In this document: one piece after another, positions 17,249 to 26,288 of the stretch
Position numbering within the stretch: the first letter of the stretch is position 1
Layout of the letters: each line of letters opens with the position of its first letter
NCBI RefSeq assembly: GCF_003268775.1
Contig: NZ_QLSU01000027.1
Location: 1 to 64,000 of the forward strand
DNA: 64,000 nucleotides
Origin: Paraburkholderia unamae
Lineage (GTDB): Bacteria; Pseudomonadota; Gammaproteobacteria; Burkholderiales; Burkholderiaceae
Direction of reading: 5' to 3'
Position numbers and translations under genes: made by a program
Notes under the pieces: model-generated
What the model was told of the DNA's origin: nothing
Databases searched by the model: none
The model's input: only the letters and a program-made list of their open reading frames with translations

Positions 17249-17261
17249 ATTACCGCGCAAT
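17249..17261. promoter_or_regulatory. candidate LysR box
   Basis: ATT-N7-AAT (ATTACCGCGCAAT) lies 40 to 52 bases from the LysR start in the divergent gap. It fits the general inverted LysR pattern but is short and could be chance. The octamer CCGGCGCC occurs twice nearby, at 17298-17305 and 17313-17320. Confidence 0.25.
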
Positions 17262-17356
17262 GGGCATCTCCCTATACTGGCTGAAAGAGGCGATATCCGG
17301 CGCCGACTCGTCCGGCGCCTCAGTGCCCGCACCCACTATAACTGAAGCTCATTCCC

Positions 17357-18496
17357 ATGTCTCTCATCAACTACATCACGCAGATTCAGTTCGACTATGG
17401 CGCCATCCGTTTGCTCAAAAGCGAATGCGAACGGGTTGGCATTCGACGGCCGCTGATCGTTACGGACAAGGGCGTGCGCGCGGCGGGCATCATCGATACG
17501 GTGCTCGACGCACTGGGTGCCGTTGCGCCCGCAACGATCTATGACGGCACGCCGCCGAACCCGAATGAGGCCGCGGTGCGCGAAGCTGTGGCGGCCTACC
17601 GGGCAGGCGATTGTGACGGCATCGTCGCCGTGGGCGGCGGTTCGTCGATCGATCTGGCCAAGGGCGTCGCCGTTTGCGCGACGCATGAGGGGCCGCTGCA
17701 ACGCTTTGCCGTGATCGAAGGCGGGGTGGCGAACATCACGGCCAGAACCGCGCCGGTGATCGCCGTGCCCACGACGGCGGGCACCGGCAGCGAAGTGGGC
17801 CGTGGCGCCATTCTGATTCTCGACGACGGCCGCAAGGTGGGCGTGATCTCGCCGTTCGTGGTGCCGCGCGTGGCGATCTGCGACCCGGACCTGACGCTGG
17901 GACTGCCGCCCGCGTTGACGGCCGCGACGGGCATGGACGCCATCGCGCATTGCATCGAGACGTTCCTCGCGCCCGCGTTCAATCCGCCCGCGGACGGCAT
18001 TGCGCTCGACGGTCTGTGGCGCGCCTGGCGTCATATCGAACGCGCGACGCGCGAGCCGGGCGACCGCGCGGCGCGGTTGAACATGATGAGCGCATCGATG
18101 CAGGGCGCGCTTGCGTTCCAGAAGGGTTTGGGTTGCGTGCATAGCCTGAGCCATTCGCTCGGCGGCATCAATCCGCGCCTGCATCATGGCACGCTCAATG
18201 CGATTTTTCTGCCTGCCGTGCTCGCATTCAACGAGGCCGCGCCTTCGGTGCGCGACGAGGACAAGCTCAACCGTCTCGCCACGGCAATGGGGCTGGGCAG
18301 CGGGGCGGAGGTCGCGCCCTCGGTGCGAACGATGACGCAACGGCTTGGCTTGCCGACGGGCCTCGCGCAACTGGGCGTGACGCCTGAAATGTTCCCGGAC
18401 ATCATCAAGGGCGCGCTCAAGGACCACAGCCACAAGACCAATCCACGCGAGGCGTCCGAAGCCGATTACCACGCCATGCTGCAAGCGTCGCTGTGA
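17357..18496 (+). CDS. iron-containing alcohol dehydrogenase
   Basis: The 379-residue protein has the group III alcohol dehydrogenase layout: NAD-binding GGGSSIDLAKG (93-103), PTTAGTGSEV (138-147), and metal ligands Asp194, His198 (GMDAIAHCIET), His262 (CVHSLSHSLGG) and His277 (LHHGTLN). These are at nearly the same positions as the FucO ligands. Members oxidise alcohols or hydroxy acids, or reduce aldehydes and maleylacetate. It is the first gene of an operon with a carrier, a hydroxyacid oxidase and an SDR, which argues for a role in catabolism of a hydroxylated acid. Confidence 0.88.
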   Translation: MSLINYITQIQFDYGAIRLLKSECERVGIRRPLIVTDKGVRAAGIIDTVLDALGAVAPATIYDGTPPNPNEAAVREAVAAYRAGDCDGIVAVGGGSSIDLAKGVAVCATHEGPLQRFAVIEGGVANITARTAPVIAVPTTAGTGSEVGRGAILILDDGRKVGVISPFVVPRVAICDPDLTLGLPPALTAATGMDAIAHCIETFLAPAFNPPADGIALDGLWRAWRHIERATREPGDRAARLNMMSASMQGALAFQKGLGCVHSLSHSLGGINPRLHHGTLNAIFLPAVLAFNEAAPSVRDEDKLNRLATAMGLGSGAEVAPSVRTMTQRLGLPTGLAQLGVTPEMFPDIIKGALKDHSHKTNPREASEADYHAMLQASL

Positions 18497-18592
18497 CGCA
18501 ATGCAGTGGATTGACGCGATCAATACCGCGAAAAATGCCGCAATGAACGCCGCACAGACGGCGCCCTACAAGACCAACCGGAGACACTCACC

Positions 18593-19909
18593 ATGCAGGC
18601 GAGCAGGAAGCTGCGTCGAATCCAGCGCATTTCTATTTTCTTTTTGACGCTTGCGGGCTGTATCAACTATCTGGACCGCAGCGCGCTGTCGGTCGCCAAC
18701 AGTACGATCAGCGGCGAAATGGGTCTGACGGCTGCGCAAATGGGCCTGCTGCTGTCGGCCTTTTCGATGTCCTATGCATTCGCGCAACTGCCGGTCGGGG
18801 TGTTGCTCGATCGGCTAGGCGCGCGGTTCATGCTCGGCGTGGGCATGTTGCTCTGGTCGGTCGCACAGCTTTGCACGGGCTTCGTGCACGGTATCCAGCA
18901 GTTTTTCTTCGCGCGAGTGTGTCTTGGCATTGGTGAGGCGCCGCAGTTTCCCGCCGGGGCGAAGGTCATTGGCGAATGGTTCGCGCTGCGCGATCGCGGC
19001 GCGCCAACGGGGATTTTCGTGGCCTCCACGACGATCGGTCCCGCCATTGCGCCACCTATCCTCACCGGGCTTATGCTGGCCCTGAGCTGGCGCGAGATGT
19101 TCGTGGTCACCGGCGTGTTCGGCGTGCTGGTGGCGCTCGGCTGGTACGTGGTGTATCGCAACCGCAGCGAAGTCGATCTCACGCCCGAGGAACTCGCGCA
19201 TCTTGCCGAAGGTTCGCAAGAGGAACCCAATGCCGCACCGCTCAACGGCGCGCAGTGGCGCAATCTTTTCGGACAACGTACGACTTGGGGCATGCTGTTC
19301 GGCTTCATGGGCGTGATCTACATGGTCTGGTTGTATCTCACGTGGCTGCCCGCCTACCTGGAGCACGAGCGGGGCATGAGCATCGCGCGCGCGGGCTGGG
19401 TGGTGGCGATTCCGTATTTCGTGGGCACGCTCGGCATGGTGGGCAGCGGCTATATCGCCGACTGGCTGTACCGCAGGGGGATGGCGCCGATCACGAGTCG
19501 CAAGTGGCCGATCTGCGTGGGTCTTGTGGGCGCCGCCGCGGCCACGGTGCCTGCCGCGCTGACGCCTTCGGCCTGGATGGCGATTGTGTATATCTCGATT
19601 GCGATGTTCTTCCTCAACATGGCATCCGGCGGCGCATGGTCGCTCGTGAGCGTGGCCGCACCCCGTCAGGCCGTCGCCTCGCTCGGCGGGATTCAGAACT
19701 TCGGCGGCTTCCTGGCCGGATCGGCGGCGCCGATCGTCACGGGCCTCGTCGTGGACCGCACGCATTCGTTCGTGAACGCGCTGATCGTGAGCGCCGCGGT
19801 CGCCGTGCTCTCCGCGGTTGCCTACATCATTCTGGTGCGGCGACCCGTGAGCGTCGCGCAGCGGCACGAGCAAGGCGCGGAACTCGCAACGGTGCAGCCG
19901 GCCGAGTGA
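18593..19909 (+). CDS. MFS transporter, anion:cation symporter (ACS) family
   Basis: The 438-residue protein starts with a short cytoplasmic tail and then CINYLDRSALSVANS, the ACS-family helix 1 motif, followed by LLDRLGARFML in loop 2-3. About 12 helices are expected. ACS carriers import organic anions such as glucarate, galactonate, tartrate or phthalate with protons. It sits between the iron alcohol dehydrogenase and the hydroxyacid oxidase, so the imported compound is probably their substrate. Confidence 0.87.
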   Translation: MQASRKLRRIQRISIFFLTLAGCINYLDRSALSVANSTISGEMGLTAAQMGLLLSAFSMSYAFAQLPVGVLLDRLGARFMLGVGMLLWSVAQLCTGFVHGIQQFFFARVCLGIGEAPQFPAGAKVIGEWFALRDRGAPTGIFVASTTIGPAIAPPILTGLMLALSWREMFVVTGVFGVLVALGWYVVYRNRSEVDLTPEELAHLAEGSQEEPNAAPLNGAQWRNLFGQRTTWGMLFGFMGVIYMVWLYLTWLPAYLEHERGMSIARAGWVVAIPYFVGTLGMVGSGYIADWLYRRGMAPITSRKWPICVGLVGAAAATVPAALTPSAWMAIVYISIAMFFLNMASGGAWSLVSVAAPRQAVASLGGIQNFGGFLAGSAAPIVTGLVVDRTHSFVNALIVSAAVAVLSAVAYIILVRRPVSVAQRHEQGAELATVQPAE

Positions 19910-19954
19910 ATGCGCCGGGTCGAGCCCGATTAACAGTCAGGATGCAAGGATCGA

Positions 19955-21157
19955 ATGTCAGTCATTACGTGTGTTGAAGATTTGCGTCTGATGGCGAAGA
20001 AGCGCGTGCCAAAGGCGTTTTACGATTATGTCGATAGCGGTTCGTATTCCGAATCGACTTACCGCGAGAATAGCCGCGCGTTCGATAATCTGAAGTTGCA
20101 GCAGCGCGTGGCCGTGAACGTGGAAGGGCGCAGCACGTCGAGCACGATGATCGGCCAGCCCGTGGCGATGCCGGTGGCCATTGCGCCCACAGGCCTCGCC
20201 GGCATGCAATGGCCGAATGGCGAGATGCTCGGTGCGCTTGCCGCGAAGCGCTTTGGCGTGCCGTTCACGTTGTCGACGGTCAGCATCTGCTCGATCGAGG
20301 ACGTCGCGCGGCACACCGGCGCGCCGTTCTGGTTTCAGCTTTATGTGATGCGCGACCGCGGCTTCAATGCGTCGCTCATCGAGCGCGCGAAGCTGGCCGG
20401 GTGCTCCGCGCTCGTCGTCACGCTCGACCTGCAAATCAATGGCCAGCGGCACAAGGATCTGAAGAACGGCATGACCGTGCCGCCGCGCCTCACGCCGTCC
20501 AATCTGCTCGATTTCGCTTCGAAGCCGGGCTGGATGCTACGGGCGCTGCGCGGTGCGAAGACGTTCGGCAATCTGGCCGGCCATATCAAAGGCGGCGAAG
20601 ACGTTATTGCCATCAGCAAATGGGTGGCGCAACAGTTCGACCCGACGCTTTGCTGGGACGATCTCGCCGCCATCCGGCGCGCGTGGGACCGCAAGCTCGT
20701 CCTCAAAGGAATCCTGAGCGCGGAAGATGCGCGCATGGCCGCGTCGATCGGCGCGGATGCCATCGTCGTGAGCAATCATGGCGGACGGCAACTCGACGGC
20801 GCGCCATCCAGTATCGATGCACTGCCGGCCATCGTCGATGCGGTGGGCGACCAGGTCGAAGTCTGGGTGGACGGCGGCATTCGCACCGGGCAGGACGTCA
20901 TGAAAGCCCTTGCGCTGGGCGCGAAAGGCACCATGGTGGGCCGGGCTTTCATGTACGCACTGGGCGCGATGGGCGAGGCCGGCGTCACGCGCATGCTGCA
21001 AATACTGCAAAGCGAACTCGACGTCAGCATGGCGTTGTCGGGCGTGCGCACGATCGGCGAAATCGGCCTGCACAATCTCTTTCAACGTGGCCATGGCATG
21101 ACGCCGGGCGGCATTCATCGTGCGCCGCCGGTCTGCGCTGAAACAGCAATCGTTTGA
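19955..21157 (+). CDS. FMN-dependent alpha-hydroxyacid oxidase/dehydrogenase
   Basis: The 400-residue TIM-barrel enzyme has the family active site SNHGGRQLDG with catalytic His275 and Arg278, Lys251 (VLKGIL), Tyr130 (QLYVMRD) and Tyr25. It oxidises an L-2-hydroxy acid to the 2-keto acid with FMN, as lactate, mandelate and glycolate enzymes do. No extra membrane-anchoring segment of the mandelate dehydrogenase type is obvious. It is 45 bases after the ACS carrier and 17 bases before the SDR, within one operon. Confidence 0.88.
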   Translation: MSVITCVEDLRLMAKKRVPKAFYDYVDSGSYSESTYRENSRAFDNLKLQQRVAVNVEGRSTSSTMIGQPVAMPVAIAPTGLAGMQWPNGEMLGALAAKRFGVPFTLSTVSICSIEDVARHTGAPFWFQLYVMRDRGFNASLIERAKLAGCSALVVTLDLQINGQRHKDLKNGMTVPPRLTPSNLLDFASKPGWMLRALRGAKTFGNLAGHIKGGEDVIAISKWVAQQFDPTLCWDDLAAIRRAWDRKLVLKGILSAEDARMAASIGADAIVVSNHGGRQLDGAPSSIDALPAIVDAVGDQVEVWVDGGIRTGQDVMKALALGAKGTMVGRAFMYALGAMGEAGVTRMLQILQSELDVSMALSGVRTIGEIGLHNLFQRGHGMTPGGIHRAPPVCAETAIV

Positions 21158-21174
21158 CTCAAGGAGCAAGCTGG

Positions 21175-21963
21175 ATGGATCTGAATATCAAGGGACGCTG
21201 GGCGCTGGTGTGCGCGGCGAGCAAGGGGCTGGGAAAGGGCTGCGCGCAAGCGCTGGTTGCCGAGGGCGTGAACGTCGTCATCACGGCGCGCGGCAGTGAG
21301 GCGCTAGAGGCGACCGCGCAAGCGTTGCGAGCGCTCAATCCCGCTGTCACGGTCAAGGCCGTGGCGGGCGACATCACGACGAGCGAGGGGCGCGCCGCCG
21401 CCCTGGCGGCCGCGCCGCACATCGATATTCTCGTGAACAACGCGGGCGGGCCGCCGCCCGGCGATTTCCGCAACTGGTCGCGCGAGGATTGGGTGGCCGC
21501 GGTGGATGCGAACATGCTCACGCCGATCGAACTGATCAAGGCGACGGTGGATGCCATGGCCGAGCGCGGCTTCGGGCGCATCGTCAACATCACTTCGGGT
21601 GCGGTGAAAGCGCCGATCGACGTGCTGGGTTTGTCGAACGGCGCGCGTTCCGGCTTGACCGGCTTTATCGCGGGGCTCTCGCGGCAAAAGCGTATTGCGC
21701 AGGCAAACGTGACCATCAACAATCTGCTGCCGGGGCTGTTCGAAACCGACCGGCTGCGCCAGTCGACGCGTGCGGCGGCCGACGCTCATGGCCAAAGCTA
21801 TGACACGGCGCTGGAAGCGAAGCGCCAGATCGTGCCTGCGGGGCGATTCGGGACTCCTGAGGAGTTCGGGTCGTTCTGCGCGTTTCTTTGCAGCGCGCAG
21901 GCGGGCTATTTCACGGGCCAGAACCTGTTGCTGGACGGCGGCGCTTACCCCGGCACCTTCTGA
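21175..21963 (+). CDS. SDR-fold oxidoreductase lacking the usual Tyr/Lys pair
   Basis: The 262-residue protein has a Rossmann cofactor motif ASKGLGKG near the N terminus, the NNAG motif, and Ser in ITSGAVK. The region where short-chain dehydrogenases carry YxxxK reads SNGAR, so both Tyr and Lys appear replaced. This matches a known beta-ketoacyl-reductase-like subgroup with an imperfect catalytic tetrad. It may be an altered enzyme or a non-redox protein. The start at 21175 is set by AAGGAG eight bases upstream. It is the last gene of the operon and ends before a strong hairpin. Confidence 0.85.
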   Translation: MDLNIKGRWALVCAASKGLGKGCAQALVAEGVNVVITARGSEALEATAQALRALNPAVTVKAVAGDITTSEGRAAALAAAPHIDILVNNAGGPPPGDFRNWSREDWVAAVDANMLTPIELIKATVDAMAERGFGRIVNITSGAVKAPIDVLGLSNGARSGLTGFIAGLSRQKRIAQANVTINNLLPGLFETDRLRQSTRAAADAHGQSYDTALEAKRQIVPAGRFGTPEEFGSFCAFLCSAQAGYFTGQNLLLDGGAYPGTF

Positions 21964-22000
21964 TGCACGGGCTGCCCGTGTCATAGCGGGTGGTCACAAC

Positions 22001-22036
22001 GTTCGCGCATGCCGGGTCACCCCGGCGTGCGCGAAC
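22001..22036. terminator. strong hairpin between convergent operons
   Basis: A 16-bp stem with one T-G pair (GTTCGCGCATGCCGGG with CCCGGCGTGCGCGAAC) has loop TCAC. It lies between the convergent SDR and cyclase genes and could stop transcription from both sides. Confidence 0.65.
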
Positions 22037-22047
22037 GGCTTTACGCG

Positions 22048-23016
22048 TTACTTGATGACGAGCGGATTGACCGGTGCGCCGGTCCCGCCAACGATCTTCA
22101 GCGGTGCGGCGGTATAGAGAAATTGCCACTGGCCGTCGCGCTCGCAGTCTTTTGCAAGCTCGTCCAGCAGCACGACCTCGGTGAAGACGACGCCCAGGTT
22201 GCGCATGAGCGCGTTATGCAGGGGAATCATGACGCCCGAGACAGGATCGACGGTGACTTCGTTGCCCATCGTGTCGGTCACGAGACAGGGGATTTCCATC
22301 TCGCGAAACCACTGGACGAGTTCGCGGCTGAATGTGAGGCCCGGTTCGATATAGTCCTGGTAGAACTCGTCCGCATCGCGTTCGTAGAACGAGCCTATCC
22401 AGCCGGTGCGGATCACAAGGATGTCGCGCGGCTCGATCGTCACGCCCTGCGAGCGTGCGGCGTTGAGCAGATCGCGATGGTCGAACGTCTCCCCTTTGTC
22501 GAGCACGGGCTTGTTGCGGTAACGCGCCATGTCGATCAGCACTGCGCGGCCCGCAATGCCGCGCTCGGCGATCGGCAGGATGCTCGCGCGATCCAGACCG
22601 CCCACGGTGCTCATCGCGTCGTAGCCGTTCCAGAGCTGGTCGTCGTACCAGACATGCCCCAGGGCGTCGCATTGCGTCGATCCCTGCACGTGCATGAAGA
22701 TCACGTCGTCGGCGTATTCGACGTTGCCGTCGAAATGCGCCTTGCCCGCGAGATAGTGGCCTTTGTCCAGCACGTTCATGCGCATCGACGGCCGCCGGCC
22801 GGGAAAGAGCGGTTCACCCTTCGCGTGACCGATATCCACCTGCAACGTGAAAGTTTTTCCTTGGCGCACGGCGGCGATGCCGCGCAGGATCTCCGCCGAC
22901 TGTAGATAGTTCAGCGCGCCGACCTCGTCGTCCGGCCCCCACTTGCCCCAATTCGTGGGCAGGCCTTCGAGCAGTTGCTTGACGTCCGGGTTTCCCTTGG
23001 GGTTTGGCACACACAT
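22048..23016 (-). CDS. cyclase family (kynurenine formamidase-like) metal-dependent hydrolase
   Basis: This 322-residue protein fits the cyclase/KynB fold family, with the metal-binding region reading QGSTQCDALGHVWYD; the first His of the classical HGTHxDxxxH motif is Gln here, as in a large subfamily. Such enzymes hydrolyse lactones, amides or isatin-like rings. AGGAGA five bases before ATG 23016 sets the start. It is probably cotranscribed with the NIPSNAP gene upstream. With the neighbouring oxidoreductases it may open a lactone ring. Confidence 0.82.
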   Translation of the reverse strand: MCVPNPKGNPDVKQLLEGLPTNWGKWGPDDEVGALNYLQSAEILRGIAAVRQGKTFTLQVDIGHAKGEPLFPGRRPSMRMNVLDKGHYLAGKAHFDGNVEYADDVIFMHVQGSTQCDALGHVWYDDQLWNGYDAMSTVGGLDRASILPIAERGIAGRAVLIDMARYRNKPVLDKGETFDHRDLLNAARSQGVTIEPRDILVIRTGWIGSFYERDADEFYQDYIEPGLTFSRELVQWFREMEIPCLVTDTMGNEVTVDPVSGVMIPLHNALMRNLGVVFTEVVLLDELAKDCERDGQWQFLYTAAPLKIVGGTGAPVNPLVIK

Positions 23017-23095
23017 GGTTGTCTCCTGGTTGTTGTGGCAGGCGCGATTCAGGTACGAGAGTCATGCGCGATCGCGTCTGCCTGTGAGGCGATGC

Positions 23096-23410
23096 TTAGC
23101 GAATGGGCGAAAAGGCGGCCGGCAGCATGATCCTGGACTCCTGGTCGATGAGCAGCGGCGTTGCCCTGGCAATGAATCTGTCGAGCCAGTCCCGGTCTTC
23201 GAGGAGGGCGGCGCGGCGCTTGACGCGTTCGTCGAGACTCTCCCAGGCCCAGATATGCACGACCTGATTCAGTGCGCCGATTTCCGTGTACCACCAGCCA
23301 ATCAGCTTCGCGTGGCGCGAGATGATCGGCAAACCTTCCGTTTCGAAGTGCTGAAGATATTCTTTCAACTTTCCGGGTTGAACCGTATAGGTCCGCATTT
23401 CATAAAACAT
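23096..23410 (-). CDS. NIPSNAP family protein
   Basis: The 104-residue protein begins MFYEMRTYTVQPGKLKEYLQ and includes GWWYTEIGALNQVVHIWAWE, hallmarks of the bacterial NIPSNAP dimeric alpha/beta-barrel domain. These small proteins often accompany catabolic operons, and some act as isomerases or monooxygenase-like enzymes, but most have no proven role. The cyclase gene starts 79 bases downstream on the same strand. The gene is divergent from the aldehyde dehydrogenase gene. Confidence 0.85.
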   Translation of the reverse strand: MFYEMRTYTVQPGKLKEYLQHFETEGLPIISRHAKLIGWWYTEIGALNQVVHIWAWESLDERVKRRAALLEDRDWLDRFIARATPLLIDQESRIMLPAAFSPIR

Positions 23411-23510
23411 GAACGTGTACTTTCCGATTGAGCCGGCCGCACGTCGGCCAGAATTAAAAGGCCAGTATAAAAATCGCCGCGAGGCGTTGAAATTGAGAGC
23501 TTCTTATAGG

Positions 23511-23522
23511 GCTATGAATAGC
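23511..23522. promoter_or_regulatory. candidate operator in the NIPSNAP/aldehyde dehydrogenase divergent region
   Basis: GCTAT-GA-ATAGC is a short inverted repeat in the AT-rich middle of the 262-base divergent gap, about 100 bases from the NIPSNAP start. It resembles LysR-type CTAT...ATAG boxes, but it is short. Confidence 0.3.
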
Positions 23523-23672
23523 TGTCATGTCGAAAACGTTGACGCTCGGCGAGCGGTTTGAAATCATGGCGTGAAGGTGCTGCGACGTTGAAATCGCAGC
23601 GAAGCGGTTTTACTCGCGTGAATATCGGCGTCGGAATCCGGGCGCGCGATTTATCCCATTGAGGAATTGGAA

Positions 23673-25262
23673 ATGAACATCGCAGGGAATTTGTTGATTG
23701 GCGAGAGCGTGCGGCGCGGGACGAACGGGGTGTCGTATGCGCTCGACGCCGCGAGCGGCGAACGTCTGGAACCCGGCTTCGGCGGCGCCACGATGGCGGA
23801 CGTCGACGCAGCGTGCGCACTGGCGTGGTCGGCTTTCGACCGCTTCCGCGAAACGAGTCTCGAAGTCCGGGCCGAGTTTCTGGAAACGATCGCGGCCAAC
23901 ATCCTTGCCATTGGCGATGCGCTCATCGATCGCTGCGTGGCGGAGTCCGGATTGCCGCGCGCGAGAATCGAGGGCGAGCGCGCCCGCACGGTCGGGCAGT
24001 TGCGCATGTTCGCCGGCGTCGTGCGGGCGGGCGACTTTCTCGAAGTGCGTCTCGATCCGGCACAGCCCGAGCGCAAGCCGATGCCGCGCGTCGATTTGCG
24101 TTTGCGGCATATCGGGCTCGGGCCGGTCGTGGTGTTCGGCGCCAGCAATTTCCCACTGGCCTTTTCGGTGGCGGGGGGCGATACCGCGTCTGCGCTCGCT
24201 GCGGGATGTCCTGTGATCGTCAAGGCGCACGCGGCCCATCCCGGCACGTCGGAGCTGGTCGGCATGGCGGTGCGCAAGGCCGTGAAGGACTGCGGCATGC
24301 CCGAGGGAACGTTCTCGCTGCTGTTCGGCAGCGGTCGAGAAATCGGCCAGGGGCTCGTGCGCGATCCTCGCATCAAGGCGGTGGGTTTTACCGGCTCGCG
24401 TCACGCGGGAACGGAATTGATGGCCATTGCCGCAGCACGCCCCGAGCCGGTGCCGGTTTATGCCGAAATGAGCAGCATTAATCCGGTGCTGCTGTTTCCT
24501 CATGCGCTGGAGCAGCGCGCCGAAACGATCGCCCAGGCGTTCGTGCAGTCGTTGACGCTGGGCGCGGGCCAGTTTTGCACGAACCCCGGTTTGATCCTCG
24601 CGGTGGAAGGCCCAGCGCTCGATCGTTTCGTGGCGGCTGCGTCGGAAGCGCTGGCGCGCATGCCGGCTGCGACGATGCTCACGCCGGGCATTCATCGCGC
24701 GTTCGACGCGGCCGTCGCGAAGTTCGAAGAACATGCGCAGGTGCAAACGGTGGCGCGCGCACAACCCGCGGCCGGTGCGAACGACGGGCAGGGCGCGCTC
24801 TTTTCGACGAGTGCTGCCGCGTTCCGCGAGAACACGGCGTTGCAGGAGGAAATTTTCGGCGCGGCCTCGCTGATCGTTCGTTGTCCGGATCTTTCAACGA
24901 TGCTCGCGCTGATCGAGTCGCTGGAAGGGCAACTGACGGCGGCTTTGCAGATCGACGAAGCGGACTACGCGGCGGTGCGCAGCTTCCTGCCCGCGCTGGA
25001 GCGTCGCGTGGGGCGCGTTCTCGTCAACGGCTTCGGTACAGGCGTTGAAGTCGCGCACGCGATGGTTCACGGCGGCCCGTATCCTTCGACGGCCGACGGG
25101 CGTTCGACGTCGGTGGGCAGCCTCGCGATCCGCCGCTTTCTGCGGCCGGTGAGCTACCAGGATATGCCTGAGGCGCTGCTGCCCGAAGCCCTGAAAACGG
25201 CGAACCCCTGGAAGATCAACCGTCTCTTCGACGGGCATGTGGAGCTCGCGCAGCGCGCCTGA
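23673..25262 (+). CDS. NADP-type aldehyde dehydrogenase, 2-oxoglutarate semialdehyde dehydrogenase-like
   Basis: The 529-residue enzyme has the ALDH catalytic set: Asn159 (GASNFPLAF), Lys184 (VIVKAH), Glu265 (YAEMSS) and nucleophile Cys302 (GAGQFCTNPG). The GDTASALAAGCPVIVKAH pattern is typical of 2,5-dioxovalerate dehydrogenases, which give 2-oxoglutarate at the end of sugar-acid and hydroxyproline pathways; fatty-aldehyde members also occur. GAGGAA upstream sets the ATG at 23673; an earlier in-frame TTG is unlikely. It may supply the final step for the adjacent catabolic genes. Confidence 0.83.
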   Translation: MNIAGNLLIGESVRRGTNGVSYALDAASGERLEPGFGGATMADVDAACALAWSAFDRFRETSLEVRAEFLETIAANILAIGDALIDRCVAESGLPRARIEGERARTVGQLRMFAGVVRAGDFLEVRLDPAQPERKPMPRVDLRLRHIGLGPVVVFGASNFPLAFSVAGGDTASALAAGCPVIVKAHAAHPGTSELVGMAVRKAVKDCGMPEGTFSLLFGSGREIGQGLVRDPRIKAVGFTGSRHAGTELMAIAAARPEPVPVYAEMSSINPVLLFPHALEQRAETIAQAFVQSLTLGAGQFCTNPGLILAVEGPALDRFVAAASEALARMPAATMLTPGIHRAFDAAVAKFEEHAQVQTVARAQPAAGANDGQGALFSTSAAAFRENTALQEEIFGAASLIVRCPDLSTMLALIESLEGQLTAALQIDEADYAAVRSFLPALERRVGRVLVNGFGTGVEVAHAMVHGGPYPSTADGRSTSVGSLAIRRFLRPVSYQDMPEALLPEALKTANPWKINRLFDGHVELAQRA

Positions 25263-25284
25263 TCGTCGTTGCACGCGTCATGGC

Positions 25285-25324
25285 GCGTGACCCGGCTCCC
25301 GCTTTCGCGGTGGCCGGGTCACGC
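25285..25324. terminator. hairpin between convergent aldehyde dehydrogenase and SDR genes
   Basis: GCGTGACCCGGC and GCCGGGTCACGC are perfect 12-bp arms around a 16-base loop, in the gap between two convergent genes. A bidirectional terminator is likely, though neither side has a long U-tract. Confidence 0.6.
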
Positions 25325-25343
25325 TCACTCCGGCCTTCCGGAC

Positions 25344-26126
25344 TCAGAGACGATAGCCGCCGCTCGCGTCGATGACCTGTCCGGTGGTCCACTGCGCAGC
25401 GGGACTCGCGAGAAAGGCGATGACGTTCGCGACGTCGTTCGCCGTGCCGACGCGTCCCAGCGGGCTCGCCGCGCGCATGGCGGCCTGACCGCCATCGGTG
25501 CGCAGCCAGTCGGCGTTCATATCGGTGTCGACCGCGCCGGGCGCCACGGCGTTGACCAGAATGCCGCGCGGACCGAGTTCGACCGCCCAGTGGCGCGTGA
25601 GCGTGTCGATTGCGCCTTTCGAGGCGGAATACGCTGACAAGGCGTTGAAGTTGCCCCCTGCCTCGAACACGCGGCTCGACAGCACGCTCGACAGATTGAC
25701 GATGCGGCCGCCGGCCGCCATGCGCTTGACGGCCTGTTGCGCCGTGAAGAATGCGGCCTTGACGTTCAGCGTGAACTGCCGGTCGAACAGATCGGGCGTG
25801 GTGTCGGCCAGCGTGGCGCCGTCCGCCACACCGGCGTTGTTCACCAGCACATCGAGCCGCACCGGTTTGCCGCGCTGGGCAAGACCCTTATCCACGGCGT
25901 CGAACAGGGCGTCGATGCCCTCCATCCTGCTCAGGTCCGCCGCGACCGCGAAACCGTCCGAACCGCGTTCGCGGATACCGGCAAGCGTGTGTTCGGCGGC
26001 GTCATGATTCGCGTTGTAGTGCACAACGACGAAATATCCCAACCGCGCCAGTTCATACGATGCCGCACGGCCGATGCCGCGCGAAGCGCCGGTGACGAGC
26101 GCGATGCTCGATGCGTTTGCATTCAT
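25344..26126 (-). CDS. SDR family oxidoreductase (3-oxoacyl reductase-like)
   Basis: The 260-residue protein is a classical short-chain dehydrogenase: TGASRGIGRA cofactor motif, NNAG, Ser in VNLSSVLSS, and an intact YSASKGA active site. VDTDMNADW and WTTGQVIDASGGYRL complete the fold. NAD(P)-dependent reduction of a keto group, or the reverse, is expected. GGAG seven bases before ATG 26126 sets the start; the ATG at 26138 would place the SD inside the gene. It is divergent from a LysR at 26289, its likely regulator. Confidence 0.88.
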   Translation of the reverse strand: MNANASSIALVTGASRGIGRAASYELARLGYFVVVHYNANHDAAEHTLAGIRERGSDGFAVAADLSRMEGIDALFDAVDKGLAQRGKPVRLDVLVNNAGVADGATLADTTPDLFDRQFTLNVKAAFFTAQQAVKRMAAGGRIVNLSSVLSSRVFEAGGNFNALSAYSASKGAIDTLTRHWAVELGPRGILVNAVAPGAVDTDMNADWLRTDGGQAAMRAASPLGRVGTANDVANVIAFLASPAAQWTTGQVIDASGGYRL

Positions 26127-26288
26127 TGTAGACTCCATCAGTTCGATCGTTCATGTGGCCGCGCGTACGGTATGTTTCTCATGTTCCGCGTGGCCGCCAG
26201 GGCTGAGTAGCTTGGGAAGGATCGTAACGTCGGAGTGCGGTGCCATTCATCGCATCGCGATCACAGTCATTGTGTAAATCCTGCATCA

